Below are positions 1 to 9,224 of a stretch of 64,000 nucleotides of DNA, piece after piece. The stretch is from Propionicimonas sp. GTDB lineage: Bacteria; Actinomycetota; Actinomycetes; Propionibacteriales; Propionibacteriaceae. The DNA is taken from assembly GCF_029975155.1 (NCBI RefSeq), contig NZ_JARKPQ010000160.1:1-64000 (forward strand). The letters run 5' to 3'. The notes under the pieces were generated by a model. The model ran no database searches. It was not told where the DNA came from and saw nothing but the letters and a program-made list of their open reading frames with translations. The translations under genes were made by a program, and so were the position numbers. How positions within the stretch are numbered: position 1 is the stretch's first letter; each line of letters begins with the position of its first letter.

Positions 1-255
1 CTGCGCGCCTCCCACGGTGTGCACCGCAAGCACCGCTCGCCGGGCTCCATCGGCGCCTGCGCCACCCCGGGCCACGTCTTCAAGGGCACCCGGATGGCCG
101 GCCGGATGGGTGTCGAGAAGGTGACCGTGCAGAACCTGACCGTCCATGCCGTCGACGCCGACCGCGGGCTGATCCTGGTCAAGGGCTCCGTGCCCGGCCC
201 CAAGGGCGCCCTCGTGGTCCTGCGCTCGGCCGCCAAGAAGGGAGCTCAGGCATGA
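1..255 (+). CDS. rplC: 50S ribosomal protein L3, C-terminal part (cut by window edge)
   Basis: The reading frame is open from base 1 and gives the last 84 residues of L3, including the conserved SPGSIG and [11 protein letters not shown] stretches near the peptidyl-transferase end of the protein. L3 is an early assembly protein of the large subunit and binds 23S rRNA. The 5' part, with rpsJ before it, lies outside the window. The stop overlaps the rplD start in an ATGA junction, so the two are translationally coupled. Confidence 0.96.
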   Translation: MRASHGVHRKHRSPGSIGACATPGHVFKGTRMAGRMGVEKVTVQNLTVHAVDADRGLILVKGSVPGPKGALVVLRSAAKKGAQA

Positions 256-929
256 GCGAGACCCGCACCGTGAACGTGCTCGGCACGAAGTCGGCCAAGG
301 CCGAGCTGCCCGCCGAGCTGTTCGACGTCCAGACCAACGTGCCGCTGATCCACCAGGTCGTGGTGGCCCAGCAGGCCGCCGCCCGCCAGGGCACCCACGC
401 CACCAAGACCCGCGGCCAGGTCGCGGGCGGTGGCGCGAAGCCGTGGCGCCAGAAGGGCACCGGCCGCGCCCGCCAGGGTTCGCGCCGCGCCCCGCAGTGG
501 ACCGGCGGTGGCGTCGTCCACGGCCCGCAGCCGCGCGACTACAGCCAGCGCACGCCCAAGAAGATGATCGCCGCCGCCCTGCGCGGTGCGCTGTCCGACC
601 GGGCCCGTGACGGCCGGGTCCACGTGGTGGAGAGCATCGTCACCGGCGAGACCCCGTCCACCAAGGCCGCGCTGAAGGCGCTGGCCGAGATCGGTGGCAC
701 CAAGCTGCTCGTCGTGCTGGACCGGGACGAGGACGTGGCGTGGCTGAGCCTGCGCAACGTCGCGACCGTCCACGCGCTGGCGGTCGACCAGCTCAACGCC
801 TACGACGTGCTGGTCAACGAGGACGTGGTGTTCACCACCGCGGCCCTGGCGACCTTCGTCGCCGGCCCGCTCAAGGGCAAGGTCACCGTCGTGGCCGACG
901 ATGCTGAGAACGAGGAGGCCGGGAAGTGA
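252..929 (+). CDS. rplD: 50S ribosomal protein L4
   Basis: This 225-residue protein is the large-subunit component that lines the exit tunnel and binds 23S rRNA domain I. The tunnel-loop region [20 protein letters not shown] and the following [12 protein letters not shown] are typical of L4. In E. coli L4 also represses the S10 operon, but no equivalent leader lies in this window. It starts inside the rplC stop (ATGA) and overlaps rplW by four bases. The length is normal for an actinobacterial L4. Confidence 0.97.
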   Translation: MSETRTVNVLGTKSAKAELPAELFDVQTNVPLIHQVVVAQQAAARQGTHATKTRGQVAGGGAKPWRQKGTGRARQGSRRAPQWTGGGVVHGPQPRDYSQRTPKKMIAAALRGALSDRARDGRVHVVESIVTGETPSTKAALKALAEIGGTKLLVVLDRDEDVAWLSLRNVATVHALAVDQLNAYDVLVNEDVVFTTAALATFVAGPLKGKVTVVADDAENEEAGK

Positions 930-1234
930 GCGACCTGAAGATCCGCGACCATCGCGACGTGCTCCTGGCCCCCGTGGTCAGCGAGAAGAGCTACGGGCTG
1001 CTGGACGAGAACAAGTACACGTTCATCGTCTCGCCGGACGCCAACAAGACCGAGATCAAGATCGCGGTCGAGAAGGTCTTCGGGGTCACCGTGACCGGCG
1101 TCAACACCAGCAACCGGCAGGGCAAGCGCAAGCGCACCCGCGCGGGCTGGGGCAAGCGTTCCGACACCAAGCGCGCCATCGTGAGCGTCGCCGAGGGCCA
1201 GCGCATCGACATCTTCTCCGGGCCGCTGGCCTGA
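926..1234 (+). CDS. rplW: 50S ribosomal protein L23
   Basis: The product has 102 residues and a GTG start that overlaps the rplD stop (GTGA). L23 sits at the tunnel exit and is the docking site for trigger factor and the signal recognition particle. The VVSEKSY motif near the N-terminus, the [15 protein letters not shown] stretch and the basic [12 protein letters not shown] loop are diagnostic. It lies between rplD and rplB as in the standard S10 operon. Confidence 0.96.
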   Translation: MSDLKIRDHRDVLLAPVVSEKSYGLLDENKYTFIVSPDANKTEIKIAVEKVFGVTVTGVNTSNRQGKRKRTRAGWGKRSDTKRAIVSVAEGQRIDIFSGPLA

Positions 1235-1257
1235 GGCTGAGATAGGACAACGAACTC

Positions 1258-2094
1258 ATGGGTATCCGTAAGTACAAGCCGACCACCCCGGGCCGCCGCG
1301 GCTCCTCGGTGGCCGACTTCGTCGAACTGACTCGCTCCACGCCGGAGAAGTCCCTGGTCACCAGCAAGCCGAAGACCGGCGGCCGGAACAACTCCGGCCG
1401 GATCACCACCCGGCACATCGGCGGCGGCCACAAGCAGGCCTACCGGATCATCGACTTCCGTCGCTACGACAAGGACGGCGTCCCGGCCAAGGTCGCGCAC
1501 ATCGAGTACGACCCGAACCGCACCGCCCGGATCGCTCTGCTGCACTACGCCGACGGCGAGAAGCGCTACATCATCGCGCCGAACGGGCTGACCCAGGGCG
1601 CGCTGGTCGAGGCCGGCGAGGGCGCGGACATCAAGCCGGGCAACAACCTGCCGCTGCGCAACATCCCCGTCGGCACCACGGTGCACGCGGTGGAGATGCG
1701 TCCCGGCGGCGGCGCCAAGCTCGGCCGCTCGGCCGGAGCCAAGATCCAGCTGGTCGCCCGCGAGGGCAAGATGGCCACGCTGCGGCTCCCGTCCGGCGAG
1801 ATGCGGCTGGTGGACGTGCGCTGCCGCGCCACCGTCGGCGAGGTCGGCAACGCCGAGCAGTCGAACATCAACTGGGGCAAGGCCGGCCGCAACCGCTGGA
1901 AGGGCGTCCGCCCGACCGTCCGTGGTGTGGCGATGAACCCGATCGACCACCCGCACGGCGGTGGCGAGGGCAAGACCTCCGGCGGTCGCCACCCGGTGAC
2001 CCCGTGGGGCAAGCCCGAGGGCCGCACCCGGGACAAGAACAAGGCGAGTTCTCGCCTGATCATCCGTCGCCGGAAGTCCGGCAAGAAGCGCTGA
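1258..2094 (+). CDS. rplB: 50S ribosomal protein L2
   Basis: This is a 278-residue L2, the protein needed for subunit association and peptidyl-transferase activity. It begins [15 protein letters not shown] and contains the strongly conserved C-terminal loop [17 protein letters not shown] with the functional histidine, followed by a basic tail ending RRRKSGKKR. It follows rplW after 23 bases. Confidence 0.98.
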   Translation: MGIRKYKPTTPGRRGSSVADFVELTRSTPEKSLVTSKPKTGGRNNSGRITTRHIGGGHKQAYRIIDFRRYDKDGVPAKVAHIEYDPNRTARIALLHYADGEKRYIIAPNGLTQGALVEAGEGADIKPGNNLPLRNIPVGTTVHAVEMRPGGGAKLGRSAGAKIQLVAREGKMATLRLPSGEMRLVDVRCRATVGEVGNAEQSNINWGKAGRNRWKGVRPTVRGVAMNPIDHPHGGGEGKTSGGRHPVTPWGKPEGRTRDKNKASSRLIIRRRKSGKKR

Positions 2095-2115
2095 TTGGAC
2101 AGGTGAGGTAAACAG

Positions 2116-2397
2116 ATGCCACGCAGCCTGAAGAAGGGCCCCTTCGTCGATGACCATCTGGTCAAGAAGGTGGACGCCCAGAACGAGAAGGGCACCAAGC
2201 AGGTCATCAAGACCTGGTCCCGGCGCTCGATGATCACGCCCGACATGATCGGCCACACGATCGCGGTGCACGACGGCCGCAAGCACGTGCCGGTGTTCGT
2301 GACGGAGTCGATGATCGGTCACAAGCTGGGCGAGTTCGCCCCGACGCGCACCTACCGCGGGCACGTCAAGGAAGACAAGAAGTCGCGCCGCCGCTGA
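2116..2397 (+). CDS. rpsS: 30S ribosomal protein S19
   Basis: The 93-residue product starts [15 protein letters not shown] and contains the [20 protein letters not shown] core of S19. It forms a complex with S13 in the head of the small subunit near the A site. The AGGTGAGGT-rich stretch just upstream serves as the ribosome binding site. It sits in the canonical place between rplB and rplV. Confidence 0.97.
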   Translation: MPRSLKKGPFVDDHLVKKVDAQNEKGTKQVIKTWSRRSMITPDMIGHTIAVHDGRKHVPVFVTESMIGHKLGEFAPTRTYRGHVKEDKKSRRR

Positions 2398-2426
2398 GGC
2401 AGCGAGAAGAGGAACTGATACTCATC

Positions 2427-2825
2427 ATGAGCAACAAAGAGCGACCCACCCGTCGCGCGGCCCTGCTCGGGGATCGTCCTGGCTCGTACGCGATCGCGCG
2501 TCACGTCCGGATGAGCCCGACCAAGGTCCGTCGCGTGGTCGACCTGGTCCGCGGTCTGCCCGTCACCGACGCCCTCGACGTGCTGAAGTTCGCGCCGCAG
2601 GCCGCGTCCGAGCCGGTCTACAAGGTCGTGGCGAGCGCCACGGCCAACGCCGAGACCACCGAGGGCCTGCGGGCGGACGAGCTGTTCGTCTCCCAGGCGT
2701 TCGTCGACGAGGGCATGACCCTGCGGCGGATCCGTCCGCGGGCGAAGGGTTCGGCCAGCCGAATCCTCAAGCGCGCGAGCCACATCACCGTCGTCGTCGA
2801 GCCGAAGACCGAGAAGGGAGCCTGA
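2427..2825 (+). CDS. rplV: 50S ribosomal protein L22
   Basis: The protein has 132 residues. L22 extends a beta-hairpin into the exit tunnel, and changes there give macrolide resistance in other bacteria. The signature [19 protein letters not shown] and the hairpin region [19 protein letters not shown] are both present and look wild type. It is preceded by an AAGAGGAAC ribosome binding site and followed after two bases by rpsC. Confidence 0.97.
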   Translation: MSNKERPTRRAALLGDRPGSYAIARHVRMSPTKVRRVVDLVRGLPVTDALDVLKFAPQAASEPVYKVVASATANAETTEGLRADELFVSQAFVDEGMTLRRIRPRAKGSASRILKRASHITVVVEPKTEKGA

Positions 2826-2827
2826 GC

Positions 2828-3649
2828 ATGGGCCAGAAGATCAACCCCCATGGCTTCCGCCTCGGGATCACCACCGACCACAAGACCCGCTGGTACGCGG
2901 ACAAGAACTACTCCGACCTGGTCGCCGAGGACGTCAAGATCCGCCGCTACCTGGCCAAGACCCTCGAGCGGGCCGGCATCTCCAGCGTGGAGATCGAGCG
3001 CCGCAGCGAGCGGGTGACGATCTTCCTGTACGCCGCGCGTCCGGGCATCGTCATCGGCCGCAACGGGGCCGAGGCCGAGCGCGTCCGCGCCGAGCTGGAG
3101 AAGCTCACCGGCAAGCAGGTGCAGCTGAACATCCTCGAGGTGAAGAACCCCGAGACCGATGCGCAGCTGGTCGCCCAGGGCATCGCCGAGCAGCTCGGCG
3201 CCCGCGTGGCCTTCCGCCGCGCGATGCGCAAGGCGCAGCAGAGCGCGATGCGGGCCGGTGCTCTCGGCATCCGGATCCAGTGCTCCGGTCGTCTGGGCGG
3301 CGCCGAGATGAGCCGGTCGGAGTTCTACCGCGAGGGCCGCGTGCCGCTGCACACCCTGCGGGCGGACATCGACTACGGCTTCTACGAGGCCCGCACCACC
3401 TTCGGCCGGATCGGCGTGAAGGTGTGGATCTACAAGGGCGACGTCTCCGGCAACCGCGCCGAGCGCGCCGCCCAGAAGGCTGCCCGGCAGGCCGCCGGCG
3501 GCCAGCGCCGTCCGGCCCGTGGCCCCCGCCGCGAGGGTGACCGTCCCGGCAGGGGCGACCGTCCCGAGCGTGGTGGACGCCGTCGCGCCGAATCCGTCGC
3601 CGAGGGCGTTGCCGCGCCGGAGGCCACCGAGACCACCGCAGGAGCCTGA
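2828..3649 (+). CDS. rpsC: 30S ribosomal protein S3, with long basic C-terminal tail
   Basis: This is a 273-residue S3 with an N-terminal KH domain ([19 protein letters not shown] at about residues 78-96) and the C-terminal S3 domain. S3 helps form the mRNA entry site and its helicase activity. After about residue 210 comes a roughly 60-residue Arg/Gly/Ala-rich tail with [22 protein letters not shown] runs, which is common in actinobacteria and absent from E. coli S3. The start [13 protein letters not shown] is invariant in the family. Confidence 0.97.
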   Translation: MGQKINPHGFRLGITTDHKTRWYADKNYSDLVAEDVKIRRYLAKTLERAGISSVEIERRSERVTIFLYAARPGIVIGRNGAEAERVRAELEKLTGKQVQLNILEVKNPETDAQLVAQGIAEQLGARVAFRRAMRKAQQSAMRAGALGIRIQCSGRLGGAEMSRSEFYREGRVPLHTLRADIDYGFYEARTTFGRIGVKVWIYKGDVSGNRAERAAQKAARQAAGGQRRPARGPRREGDRPGRGDRPERGGRRRAESVAEGVAAPEATETTAGA

Positions 3650-3651
3650 CC

Positions 3652-4071
3652 ATGCTGATTCCACGTCGCGTCAAGCACCGCAAGCAGCACCACCCCAAGC
3701 GCACCGGAATGGCGAAGGGCGGCACCAAGCTCGCGTTCGGTGACTACGGCATCCAGGCCCTGGAGTCCTCGTACCTGACCAACCGGCAGATCGAGAGCGC
3801 CCGTATCGCCATGACCCGTCACATCAAGCGTGGCGGCAAGGTCTGGATCAACGTCTACCCGGACCGTCCGATGACCAAGCACCCCGCCGAGTCCCGGATG
3901 GGCTCCGGCAAGGGTTCGCCGGAGTGGTGGATCGCCAACATCAAGCCGGGCCGCGTGCTGTTCGAGCTCTCCGGGGTGGACGAGTCCGTCGCCCGCGAGG
4001 CCATGCGCCTCGCCATTCACAAGCTGCCGTTCAAGGCTCGCTTCATCAAGCGGGAAGTAGGTGACATCTGA
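3652..4071 (+). CDS. rplP: 50S ribosomal protein L16
   Basis: The product has 139 residues, starts [17 protein letters not shown] and contains the [17 protein letters not shown] and [19 protein letters not shown] motifs of L16. L16 contacts the A-site tRNA elbow and is needed late in 50S assembly. It follows rpsC after two bases, and its stop shares one base with the rpmC start (TGATG). Confidence 0.97.
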   Translation: MLIPRRVKHRKQHHPKRTGMAKGGTKLAFGDYGIQALESSYLTNRQIESARIAMTRHIKRGGKVWINVYPDRPMTKHPAESRMGSGKGSPEWWIANIKPGRVLFELSGVDESVAREAMRLAIHKLPFKARFIKREVGDI

Positions 4072-4301
4072 TGGCCAAGAGCACGACGGCCACTGAGCTG
4101 CGCGGACTGTCCCGCGAGGAACTCAACGCCAAGGTGGTCGAGTTGAAGGAGGAGCTGTTCGGGCTCCGCTTCGCCGCGGCGACCGGCCAGCTCGAGTCCC
4201 ACGGACGGCTGCGCGAGGCTCGCAAGGACATCGCCCGCATCTACACCGTGATCCAGGAGCGCAACCTGGGCATCGTGCCCGACCCGGATGAGGACAAGTG
4301 A
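4071..4301 (+). CDS. rpmC: 50S ribosomal protein L29
   Basis: This 76-residue protein is a two-helix hairpin next to L23 at the tunnel exit. The family motif [18 protein letters not shown] and the downstream [15 protein letters not shown] are clear. A short acidic C-terminal extension (PDPDEDK) follows the core. The start codon overlaps the rplP stop by one base. Confidence 0.95.
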   Translation: MAKSTTATELRGLSREELNAKVVELKEELFGLRFAAATGQLESHGRLREARKDIARIYTVIQERNLGIVPDPDEDK

Positions 4302-4303
4302 CT

Positions 4304-4588
4304 ATGAGCGAGACTGTGAACAACGAGAGCGGGAGCGACCGCAGCGCGCGGAAGGTCCGTGAGGGCATCGTCGTGTCCGACAAGATGGACAAGACCGTCG
4401 TCGTGTCCGTCGAGCAGCGGGTGAAGCACCCCCTGTACGGCAAGGTCATGACGAAGTCCGAGCGCCTGAAGGCCCACGACGAGGCCAATGAGGCCGGCGT
4501 CGGCGACCGCGTCCGGGTGATGGAGACTCGGCCGACGTCCGCGACCAAGCGGTGGCGTCTGGTCGAGGTCCTCGAGAAGGCCAAGTGA
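4304..4588 (+). CDS. rpsQ: 30S ribosomal protein S17
   Basis: S17 is a primary 16S rRNA binder of the small-subunit body. The OB-fold core is recognised by [19 protein letters not shown] and the C-terminal [23 protein letters not shown] at 4298 overlaps the rpmC stop, but the AGGA at 4291-4294 lies only three bases from it and nine bases from the ATG at 4304, so the ATG is the better start and gives 94 residues. The first 15 residues are an unconserved Ser/Asn-rich extension. Confidence 0.95.
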   Translation: MSETVNNESGSDRSARKVREGIVVSDKMDKTVVVSVEQRVKHPLYGKVMTKSERLKAHDEANEAGVGDRVRVMETRPTSATKRWRLVEVLEKAK

Positions 4589-4604
4589 CCAGGAGAGAGT
4601 GCAG

Positions 4605-4973
4605 ATGATCCAGCAGGAGACGCGACTGAAGGTCGCCGACAACACCGGTGCGAAGGAACTCCTCTGCATCCGCGTGCTGGGTGGCTCCAAGCGTCGCTAC
4701 GCCGGCCTCGGCGACAAGATCGTCGCGACGGTCAAGGACGCCATCCCCGGTGGCAACGTGAAGAAGGGCGAGGTCGTGAAGGCGGTCATCGTCCGCACGG
4801 TGAAGGAGACCCGTCGTCCGGACGGTTCCTACATCAAGTTCGACGAGAACGCCGCCGTGATCCTGAAGAACGACGGGGAGCCCCGCGGCACCCGCATCTT
4901 CGGTCCGGTCGGCCGTGAGCTGCGCGAGAAGAAGTACATGCGGATCATCTCGCTCGCGCCGGAGGTGTTGTGA
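4605..4973 (+). CDS. rplN: 50S ribosomal protein L14
   Basis: This is a 122-residue L14 starting [18 protein letters not shown], the invariant family start. An in-frame GTG six bases upstream is too close to the AGGAGAG ribosome binding site at 4591-4597 to be used. L14 forms an intersubunit bridge with 16S helix 14 and binds the silencing factor RsfS. It starts the second half of the cluster (spc operon genes), but no separate promoter is visible in the 16 bases after rpsQ. Confidence 0.97.
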   Translation: MIQQETRLKVADNTGAKELLCIRVLGGSKRRYAGLGDKIVATVKDAIPGGNVKKGEVVKAVIVRTVKETRRPDGSYIKFDENAAVILKNDGEPRGTRIFGPVGRELREKKYMRIISLAPEVL

Positions 4974-4975
4974 GC

Positions 4976-5341
4976 ATGCATGTGAAGAAGGGTGACCGGG
5001 TCAAGGTCATCGCTGGCAAGGACAAGGGACGGATCGGAGAGATCATCTCCGTCGACCCGAAGGCTGGCCGGGTGCTCGTCCAGGGCGTGAACCTGGTCAA
5101 GAAGCACAAGCGGGAGACCCCCAACAACCAGACCCGGCAGAACAACGCCGCCGGGATCATCACCACCGAGGCGCCGATCGACGCGTCCAACGTGCAGTTG
5201 GTCGTGAAGGTGGACGGCAAGGACGTGGTGACCCGCGTGGGTTACGAACGCCAGGAGGTGACCAAGCGCCGCGCGGACGGGACCGAGTACACGGCCCAGC
5301 GCAGCGTGCGGGTCGCCCGCAAGACCGGGAAGGAAATCTGA
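4976..5341 (+). CDS. rplX: 50S ribosomal protein L24
   Basis: L24 initiates 50S assembly and lies beside the tunnel exit. The KOW motif [21 protein letters not shown] opens the protein, followed by the [11 protein letters not shown] stretch. Two starts are possible: GTG 4970, overlapping the rplN stop, and ATG 4976, which gives the family-typical beginning MHVKKGD; GGAGG at 4961-4965 could serve either. The ATG gives 121 residues. The last base of its stop is the first base of the rplE start. Confidence 0.95.
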   Translation: MHVKKGDRVKVIAGKDKGRIGEIISVDPKAGRVLVQGVNLVKKHKRETPNNQTRQNNAAGIITTEAPIDASNVQLVVKVDGKDVVTRVGYERQEVTKRRADGTEYTAQRSVRVARKTGKEI

Positions 5342-5967
5342 TGGCCGCCACTGCGACCAAGACCCTGCCGCGGCTGAAGGAGAGGTACCGCTCCGAGATC
5401 GTGCCCGCGCTCCACTCCGAGTTCGGCTACGACAACGTCATGCAGATCCCCGGTCTGGTGAAGATCGTGGTGAACATGGGCGTGGGCGAGGCTGCCCGGG
5501 ACTCGAAGGTGATCGACGCGGCCGTCCGCGACCTCACCGCGATCACCGGCCAGAAGCCCACCGTGACCAAGGCCCGCAAGTCCATCGCGCAGTTCAAGCT
5601 GCGTGAGGGCATGCCGATCGGCTGCCACGTCACCCTGCGCGGAGACCGGATGTGGGAGTTCGCCGACCGGTTGCTGACCCTGGCGCTGCCGCGGATCCGT
5701 GACTTCCGCGGCCTCTCGGCCCGGCAGTTCGACGGATTGGGCAACTACACCTTCGGGCTGACCGAGCAGGTCATGTTCCACGAGATCGACCAGGACCGGA
5801 TCGACAAGCTGCGCGGCATGGACATCACCTTCGTGACCACCGCCACGAACGACGACGAGGGGCGTGCGCTGCTGAAGGCGCTCGGCTTCCCGTTCAAGGC
5901 TCCGGCGGACGAGGTCGCCAAGGTCGTCAAGAAGCGCCCGGTGTTCACGGGCAAGAAGAAGAGGTGA
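5341..5967 (+). CDS. rplE: 50S ribosomal protein L5
   Basis: The 208-residue protein binds 5S rRNA and contacts the P-site tRNA. Signature segments are [42 protein letters not shown] and the C-terminal [19 protein letters not shown]. It starts on the last base of the rplX stop and is followed after five bases by the zinc-type S14 gene. Confidence 0.97.
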   Translation: MAATATKTLPRLKERYRSEIVPALHSEFGYDNVMQIPGLVKIVVNMGVGEAARDSKVIDAAVRDLTAITGQKPTVTKARKSIAQFKLREGMPIGCHVTLRGDRMWEFADRLLTLALPRIRDFRGLSARQFDGLGNYTFGLTEQVMFHEIDQDRIDKLRGMDITFVTTATNDDEGRALLKALGFPFKAPADEVAKVVKKRPVFTGKKKR

Positions 5968-5972
5968 ACTGA

Positions 5973-6158
5973 ATGGCCAAGACCGCTCTGAAGGTGAAGC
6001 AGGCCCGCAAGCCGAAGTTCGCCGTCCGCGCGTACACCCGCTGCAGCAAGTGCGGCCGGCCCAAGGCCGTGTTCCGCAAGTTCGGGCTGTGCCGGATCTG
6101 CGTCCGCGAGCTGGCCCACAAGGGCGAGCTGCCCGGCGTCATCAAGTCGTCCTGGTGA
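5973..6158 (+). CDS. rpsZ: 30S ribosomal protein S14, zinc-binding type Z
   Basis: This is the short S14 form with 61 residues. Four cysteines, C24 and C27 in TRCSKCG and C40 and C43 in GLCRICV, form a zinc ribbon, so this is the C+ type used when zinc is sufficient. Many actinobacteria also keep a longer cysteine-free paralogue for zinc starvation, and none is in this window. Its position between rplE and rpsH is standard. Confidence 0.97.
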   Translation: MAKTALKVKQARKPKFAVRAYTRCSKCGRPKAVFRKFGLCRICVRELAHKGELPGVIKSSW

Positions 6159-6192
6159 GGATCATCCGGACCAACCACAACCCGCTGAAGGT

Positions 6193-6209
6193 CCGCTCGA
6201 CGCGAGCGG
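6193..6209 (+). promoter_or_regulatory. Perfect 7-bp hairpin in the rpsZ-rpsH spacer
   Basis: The 82-base spacer before rpsH is the longest gap in the ribosomal operon. It holds CCGCTCG, a three-base loop and CGAGCGG. The stem could help set rpsH translation or stabilise the message. No T-run follows, so termination is unlikely. Its function is unknown. Confidence 0.35.
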
Positions 6210-6240
6210 AAACCATGGCGAGAAAGAGGCACCACACGTC

Positions 6241-6648
6241 ATGACCATGACCGATCCGATCGCGGACATGCTGACCCGGCTGCGGAACGCCAATCAGGCG
6301 TACCACGAGTCGACGTCCATGCCGCACAGCAAGATCAAGGTGGGTATCGCCGAGATCCTCAGGGCCCAGGGCTACATCGCCGGGTTCGAGGTGCTCGAGC
6401 CGGGCGCCGGCGAGGTCGGCAAGACCCTGAAGCTCACCCTCAAGTACGGTTCGAACCGCGAGCGGTCGATCGCCGGGGTGCGCCGCATCTCGAAGCCCGG
6501 CCTGCGGGTCTACGCGAAGTCCACCGCGCTGCCGAAGGTCCTCGGTGGCATGGGGATCGCCATCATTTCCACCTCCCAGGGTCTGTTGACCGACCGGGAG
6601 GCCAAGTCCAAGAGCGTCGGCGGGGAAGTCCTCGCCTACGTCTGGTGA
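6241..6648 (+). CDS. rpsH: 30S ribosomal protein S8
   Basis: The product has 135 residues, starts [18 protein letters not shown] and ends with the conserved [14 protein letters not shown]8 binds the central domain of 16S rRNA and in E. coli represses the spc operon by binding its mRNA. Here an 82-base spacer with a small stem-loop precedes it. It is followed after 18 bases by rplF. Confidence 0.97.
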   Translation: MTMTDPIADMLTRLRNANQAYHESTSMPHSKIKVGIAEILRAQGYIAGFEVLEPGAGEVGKTLKLTLKYGSNRERSIAGVRRISKPGLRVYAKSTALPKVLGGMGIAIISTSQGLLTDREAKSKSVGGEVLAYVW

Positions 6649-6666
6649 GCGGAAGGAGCTGAACAG

Positions 6667-7209
6667 ATGTCACGCATTGGCAGGCTCCCGATCGCCGTCC
6701 CGGCGGGCGTGGATGTCACCCTCGACGGGCAGAACGTGTCGGTGAAGGGGCCGAAGGGCACCCTCGCGCACACCGTCGCAGAGCCGATCCGGGTCGCCCG
6801 GAACGACGCTGGCGAACTGGAGGTCACGCGCCCGGACGACGAGCGGGAGAGCCGCTCGCTGCACGGCCTGACCCGCACCCTCGTGGCCAACATGGTCACC
6901 GGCGTCACCGCCGGCTACGAGAAGAAGCTCGAGATCGTCGGGGTCGGCTACCGGGTGATCTTCAAGAGCCCCGAGCAGCTGGAGTTCAACCTCGGCTTCA
7001 GCCACCCCGTGGTCGTGAACGCACCGAAGGGCATCACCTTCTCGGTGGAGAGCAACACCAGGTTCACCGTGTACGGGATCGACAAGCAGGCTGTGGGCGA
7101 GGTTGCCGCCAACATCCGCAAGATCCGCAAGCCGGAGCCCTACAAGGGCAAGGGCGTGCGCTACGCGGGCGAGCGGGTTCGCCGCAAGGTCGGAAAGGCT
7201 GGTAAGTGA
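6667..7209 (+). CDS. rplF: 50S ribosomal protein L6
   Basis: This is a 180-residue L6 made of two repeated alpha/beta domains. It starts [15 protein letters not shown], and the C-terminal [18 protein letters not shown] motif contacts 23S rRNA near the sarcin-ricin loop. It is preceded by GGAAGGAG and its stop shares one base with the next gene (TGATG). Confidence 0.97.
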   Translation: MSRIGRLPIAVPAGVDVTLDGQNVSVKGPKGTLAHTVAEPIRVARNDAGELEVTRPDDERESRSLHGLTRTLVANMVTGVTAGYEKKLEIVGVGYRVIFKSPEQLEFNLGFSHPVVVNAPKGITFSVESNTRFTVYGIDKQAVGEVAANIRKIRKPEPYKGKGVRYAGERVRRKVGKAGK

Positions 7210-7586
7210 TGGCTATCTCACTGTCGAACCACAAGGGCATGGCCGAGGTGGCCGCGGCGCGGCTGCGCCGCCAGGCCCGTGGCCGCAAGAAGATCGCCGG
7301 CTCGAGCGAGCGTCCGCGCCTCGTGGTGTTCCGGTCGAGCCGGCACATCGCCGCGCAGGTGATCGACGACACCGCCGGGGTGACCCTGGCGTCGGCGTCC
7401 TCGCTGGAACTCCGTGGCGGCGCCGGCGACAAGTCGGCCAAGGCCAAGGAGGTCGGCAAGCTGGTGGCCGAGCGTGCGAAGCAGGCGGGCGTCGAGAACG
7501 TCGTCTTCGACCGGGCCGGCAACAAGTACCACGGACGGATCGCCGCGCTGGCCGACAGCGCCCGCGAGGCCGGTCTCGGATTCTGA
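7209..7586 (+). CDS. rplR: 50S ribosomal protein L18
   Basis: L18 binds 5S rRNA and mediates its attachment to 23S rRNA. Family landmarks are [24 protein letters not shown] near the N-terminus and the C-terminal [27 protein letters not shown] 7209 is preferred to an overlapping GTG at 7206; it gives 125 residues and one-base overlap with rplF. Confidence 0.96.
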   Translation: MAISLSNHKGMAEVAAARLRRQARGRKKIAGSSERPRLVVFRSSRHIAAQVIDDTAGVTLASASSLELRGGAGDKSAKAKEVGKLVAERAKQAGVENVVFDRAGNKYHGRIAALADSAREAGLGF

Positions 7587-7608
7587 CGGATCGAAAGGTA
7601 AGCAAGCG

Positions 7609-8232
7609 ATGAATGGAACCCAGCGCCGCGGTGCCGGTGCAGGTGCCGGCGGTGAGCAGCGTCGCGGCGGCCGTGAAGACCGTCGTGGCCGCGATTCGGC
7701 CGCCGAGAAGGAGAAGAGCCAGTATCTGGAGCGGGTCGTGGCGATCAACCGGGTCGCCAAGGTCGTCCAGGGTGGCCGCCGGTTCAGCTTCACCGCGCTG
7801 GTCGTGGTGGGCGATGGCGACGGCACCGTGGGTGTCGGCTACGGCAAGGCCAAGGAGGTGCCCGCGGCGATCGCCAAGGGTGTCGAGGAGGCCAAGAAGC
7901 ACTTCTTCCGCGTGCCGCGGGTGCAGGGGACGATTCCCCATCCCGTGCAGGGCGAGAAGGCTGCCGGTGTCGTGATGCTCCGTCCGGCCTCCCCGGGTAC
8001 CGGCGTGATCGCCGGTGGCTCGGCCCGGGCCGTGCTCGAGTGCGCGGGCGTGCACGACGTGCTCGCCAAGTCGCTGGGCTCTGACAACGCGATCAACGTG
8101 GTGCACGCCACGGTGGCCGCGCTGCAGAGCCTGGAGGAGCCGGAGTCGGTGGCGCGCCGCCGCGGCCTGACGGTGGCCGAGGTCACCCCGGCCGCGATCC
8201 TGCGGGCCCGCGAGGAAGGAGCCCACGCATGA
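7609..8232 (+). CDS. rpsE: 30S ribosomal protein S5
   Basis: S5 is part of the mRNA entry channel and of the ram region that controls decoding fidelity. The ATG at 7609 follows GAAAGG and gives 207 residues. The first 35 are an Arg/Gly/Ala-rich extension, followed by the double-stranded RNA-binding core ([20 protein letters not shown]) and the C-terminal domain with [13 protein letters not shown]. Open frame continues upstream of the ATG inside rplR but is not coding. Its stop overlaps rpmD. Confidence 0.96.
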   Translation: MNGTQRRGAGAGAGGEQRRGGREDRRGRDSAAEKEKSQYLERVVAINRVAKVVQGGRRFSFTALVVVGDGDGTVGVGYGKAKEVPAAIAKGVEEAKKHFFRVPRVQGTIPHPVQGEKAAGVVMLRPASPGTGVIAGGSARAVLECAGVHDVLAKSLGSDNAINVVHATVAALQSLEEPESVARRRGLTVAEVTPAAILRAREEGAHA

Positions 8233-8411
8233 GCCGGCTGAAGGTGACCCAGATCAAGTCCGGGATCAGTGGAAAGCAGAACCAGCGCGACACGCTCCGT
8301 AGCCTCGGGCTGAAGCGCATCGGTGACGTGGTGGTGATCGAGGACCGGCCCGAGCTCGTGGGCATGGTCAAGGCGATCCCGCACCTCGTCGCCGTCGAGG
8401 AGGTCGAGTGA
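8229..8411 (+). CDS. rpmD: 50S ribosomal protein L30
   Basis: The 60-residue protein has the L30 hallmarks [28 protein letters not shown] and a C-terminal [12 protein letters not shown]. It starts in an ATGA overlap with rpsE and is followed after one base by rplO. L30 is absent from some bacterial lineages; here it is intact. Confidence 0.95.
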   Translation: MSRLKVTQIKSGISGKQNQRDTLRSLGLKRIGDVVVIEDRPELVGMVKAIPHLVAVEEVE

Positions 8412-8412
8412 C

Positions 8413-8853
8413 ATGGCATTGAAGGTTCATCACCTGCGTCCGGCCCCGGGCGCTCACACGGCCAAGACCCGCGTGGGTCGCGGTGAGGGCTCCAAGGGCA
8501 AGACCGCCGGCCGCGGCACCAAGGGCACCGGCGCGCGGAAGAACACCCCGGAGAACTTCGAGGGCGGGCAGATGCCGCTGCACATGCGGCTGCCGAAGCT
8601 TCGCGGCTTCAGCAACCCGTTCCGCGTGGAGTACCAGGTGGTCAACGTGGCCCGGATCGCCGACCTGTTCCCCGAGGGCGGCGCGGTGACCCCGGCCGAC
8701 CTCGTGGCCAAGGGCGCCGTCCGCGACGGGCAGCTGGTCAAGGTGCTTGGCAACGGAGACCTCTCCGTCGCCGTGCAGGTCAGCGCGCACGCGTTCTCCG
8801 CGTCCGCGAAGGCCAAAATCGAGAAGGCCGGCGGTACCGCCACCGAACTCTGA
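8413..8853 (+). CDS. rplO: 50S ribosomal protein L15
   Basis: The 146-residue product starts [24 protein letters not shown], contains the glycine-rich [17 protein letters not shown] loop and the [17 protein letters not shown] motif. L15 is a late-assembly 23S-binding protein. In most bacteria it is directly followed by secY; here a terminator-like hairpin and 1.5 kb of unrelated DNA intervene. Confidence 0.97.
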   Translation: MALKVHHLRPAPGAHTAKTRVGRGEGSKGKTAGRGTKGTGARKNTPENFEGGQMPLHMRLPKLRGFSNPFRVEYQVVNVARIADLFPEGGAVTPADLVAKGAVRDGQLVKVLGNGDLSVAVQVSAHAFSASAKAKIEKAGGTATEL

Positions 8854-8870
8854 TCGAACGCAACAACGAC

Positions 8871-8893
8871 GGCCCCGGCGTTTCGCCGGGGCC
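8871..8893 (+). terminator. Hairpin terminating the ribosomal operon
   Basis: GGCCCCGGCG, TTT and CGCCGGGGCC form a perfect 10-bp GC stem 17 bases after the rplO stop. There is no U-tract, which is usual for intrinsic terminators of high-GC actinobacteria. It implies that secY has its own promoter. Confidence 0.75.
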
Positions 8894-9018
8894 GTCCGCG
8901 TCTCCGCCACCGGCCGCCACCACCCCACTCCCGCTCGCTACCACCACCCACCCACCCCCGTCCTCGCCCCCGTCCCACCCGCCCCTCAGGCCCCGCCGTC
9001 CCCACCTGTTCAAGAGGG
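8894..9018. other. Cytosine-rich non-coding tract
   Basis: This stretch between the operon terminator and the first palindrome is dominated by C on the + strand, with many CCACC and CCCGTCC runs and very few A or T. No gene with supporting features is seen. It could be simple-sequence drift, or a C-rich (Rho-sensitive) stretch if transcribed. Confidence 0.5.
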
Positions 9019-9074
9019 CTGCCGAGAGTTGCCCTGGCTGCCGAACCTTCGGCTGCCAGGGCAACTTTCGGCAG
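9019..9074. repeat. Long palindrome, REP-like element copy 1
   Basis: Two 27-base arms separated by CC pair with only two mismatches; the arms start CTGCCGAGAGTTGCC and meet at GCCGAA-CC-TTCGGC. The right arm continues into TCGGCAGCTTCTGTG, which recurs exactly in the second palindrome at 10169-10236. The pair flanks the AbiEi-like gene. Confidence 0.8.
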
Positions 9075-9141
9075 CTTCTGTGCGGCCGGGGGTGGTCGCG
9101 GGGGGTGGTCGGAGGGGGGCTGAGAGCTGGCGGGGCGGGCC

Positions 9142-9176
9142 GAGGTGTTGTCAATTCGGCCTGAGGTGTTGTCAAT
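9142..9176 (+). promoter_or_regulatory. Tandem 14-bp direct repeats, candidate operator
   Basis: GAGGTGTTGTCAAT occurs at 9142-9155 and 9163-9176. The 21-bp period is two helical turns, so a regulator would contact both copies on one DNA face. The repeats end 48 bases before the start of the AbiEi-like gene, whose N-terminal winged-helix-type domain makes autoregulation plausible but unproven. Confidence 0.55.
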
Positions 9177-9224
9177 GTCGCTGCAGCGGTTGCGTAACCC
9201 GGCAACTGGCCGTCGACTCTATCC

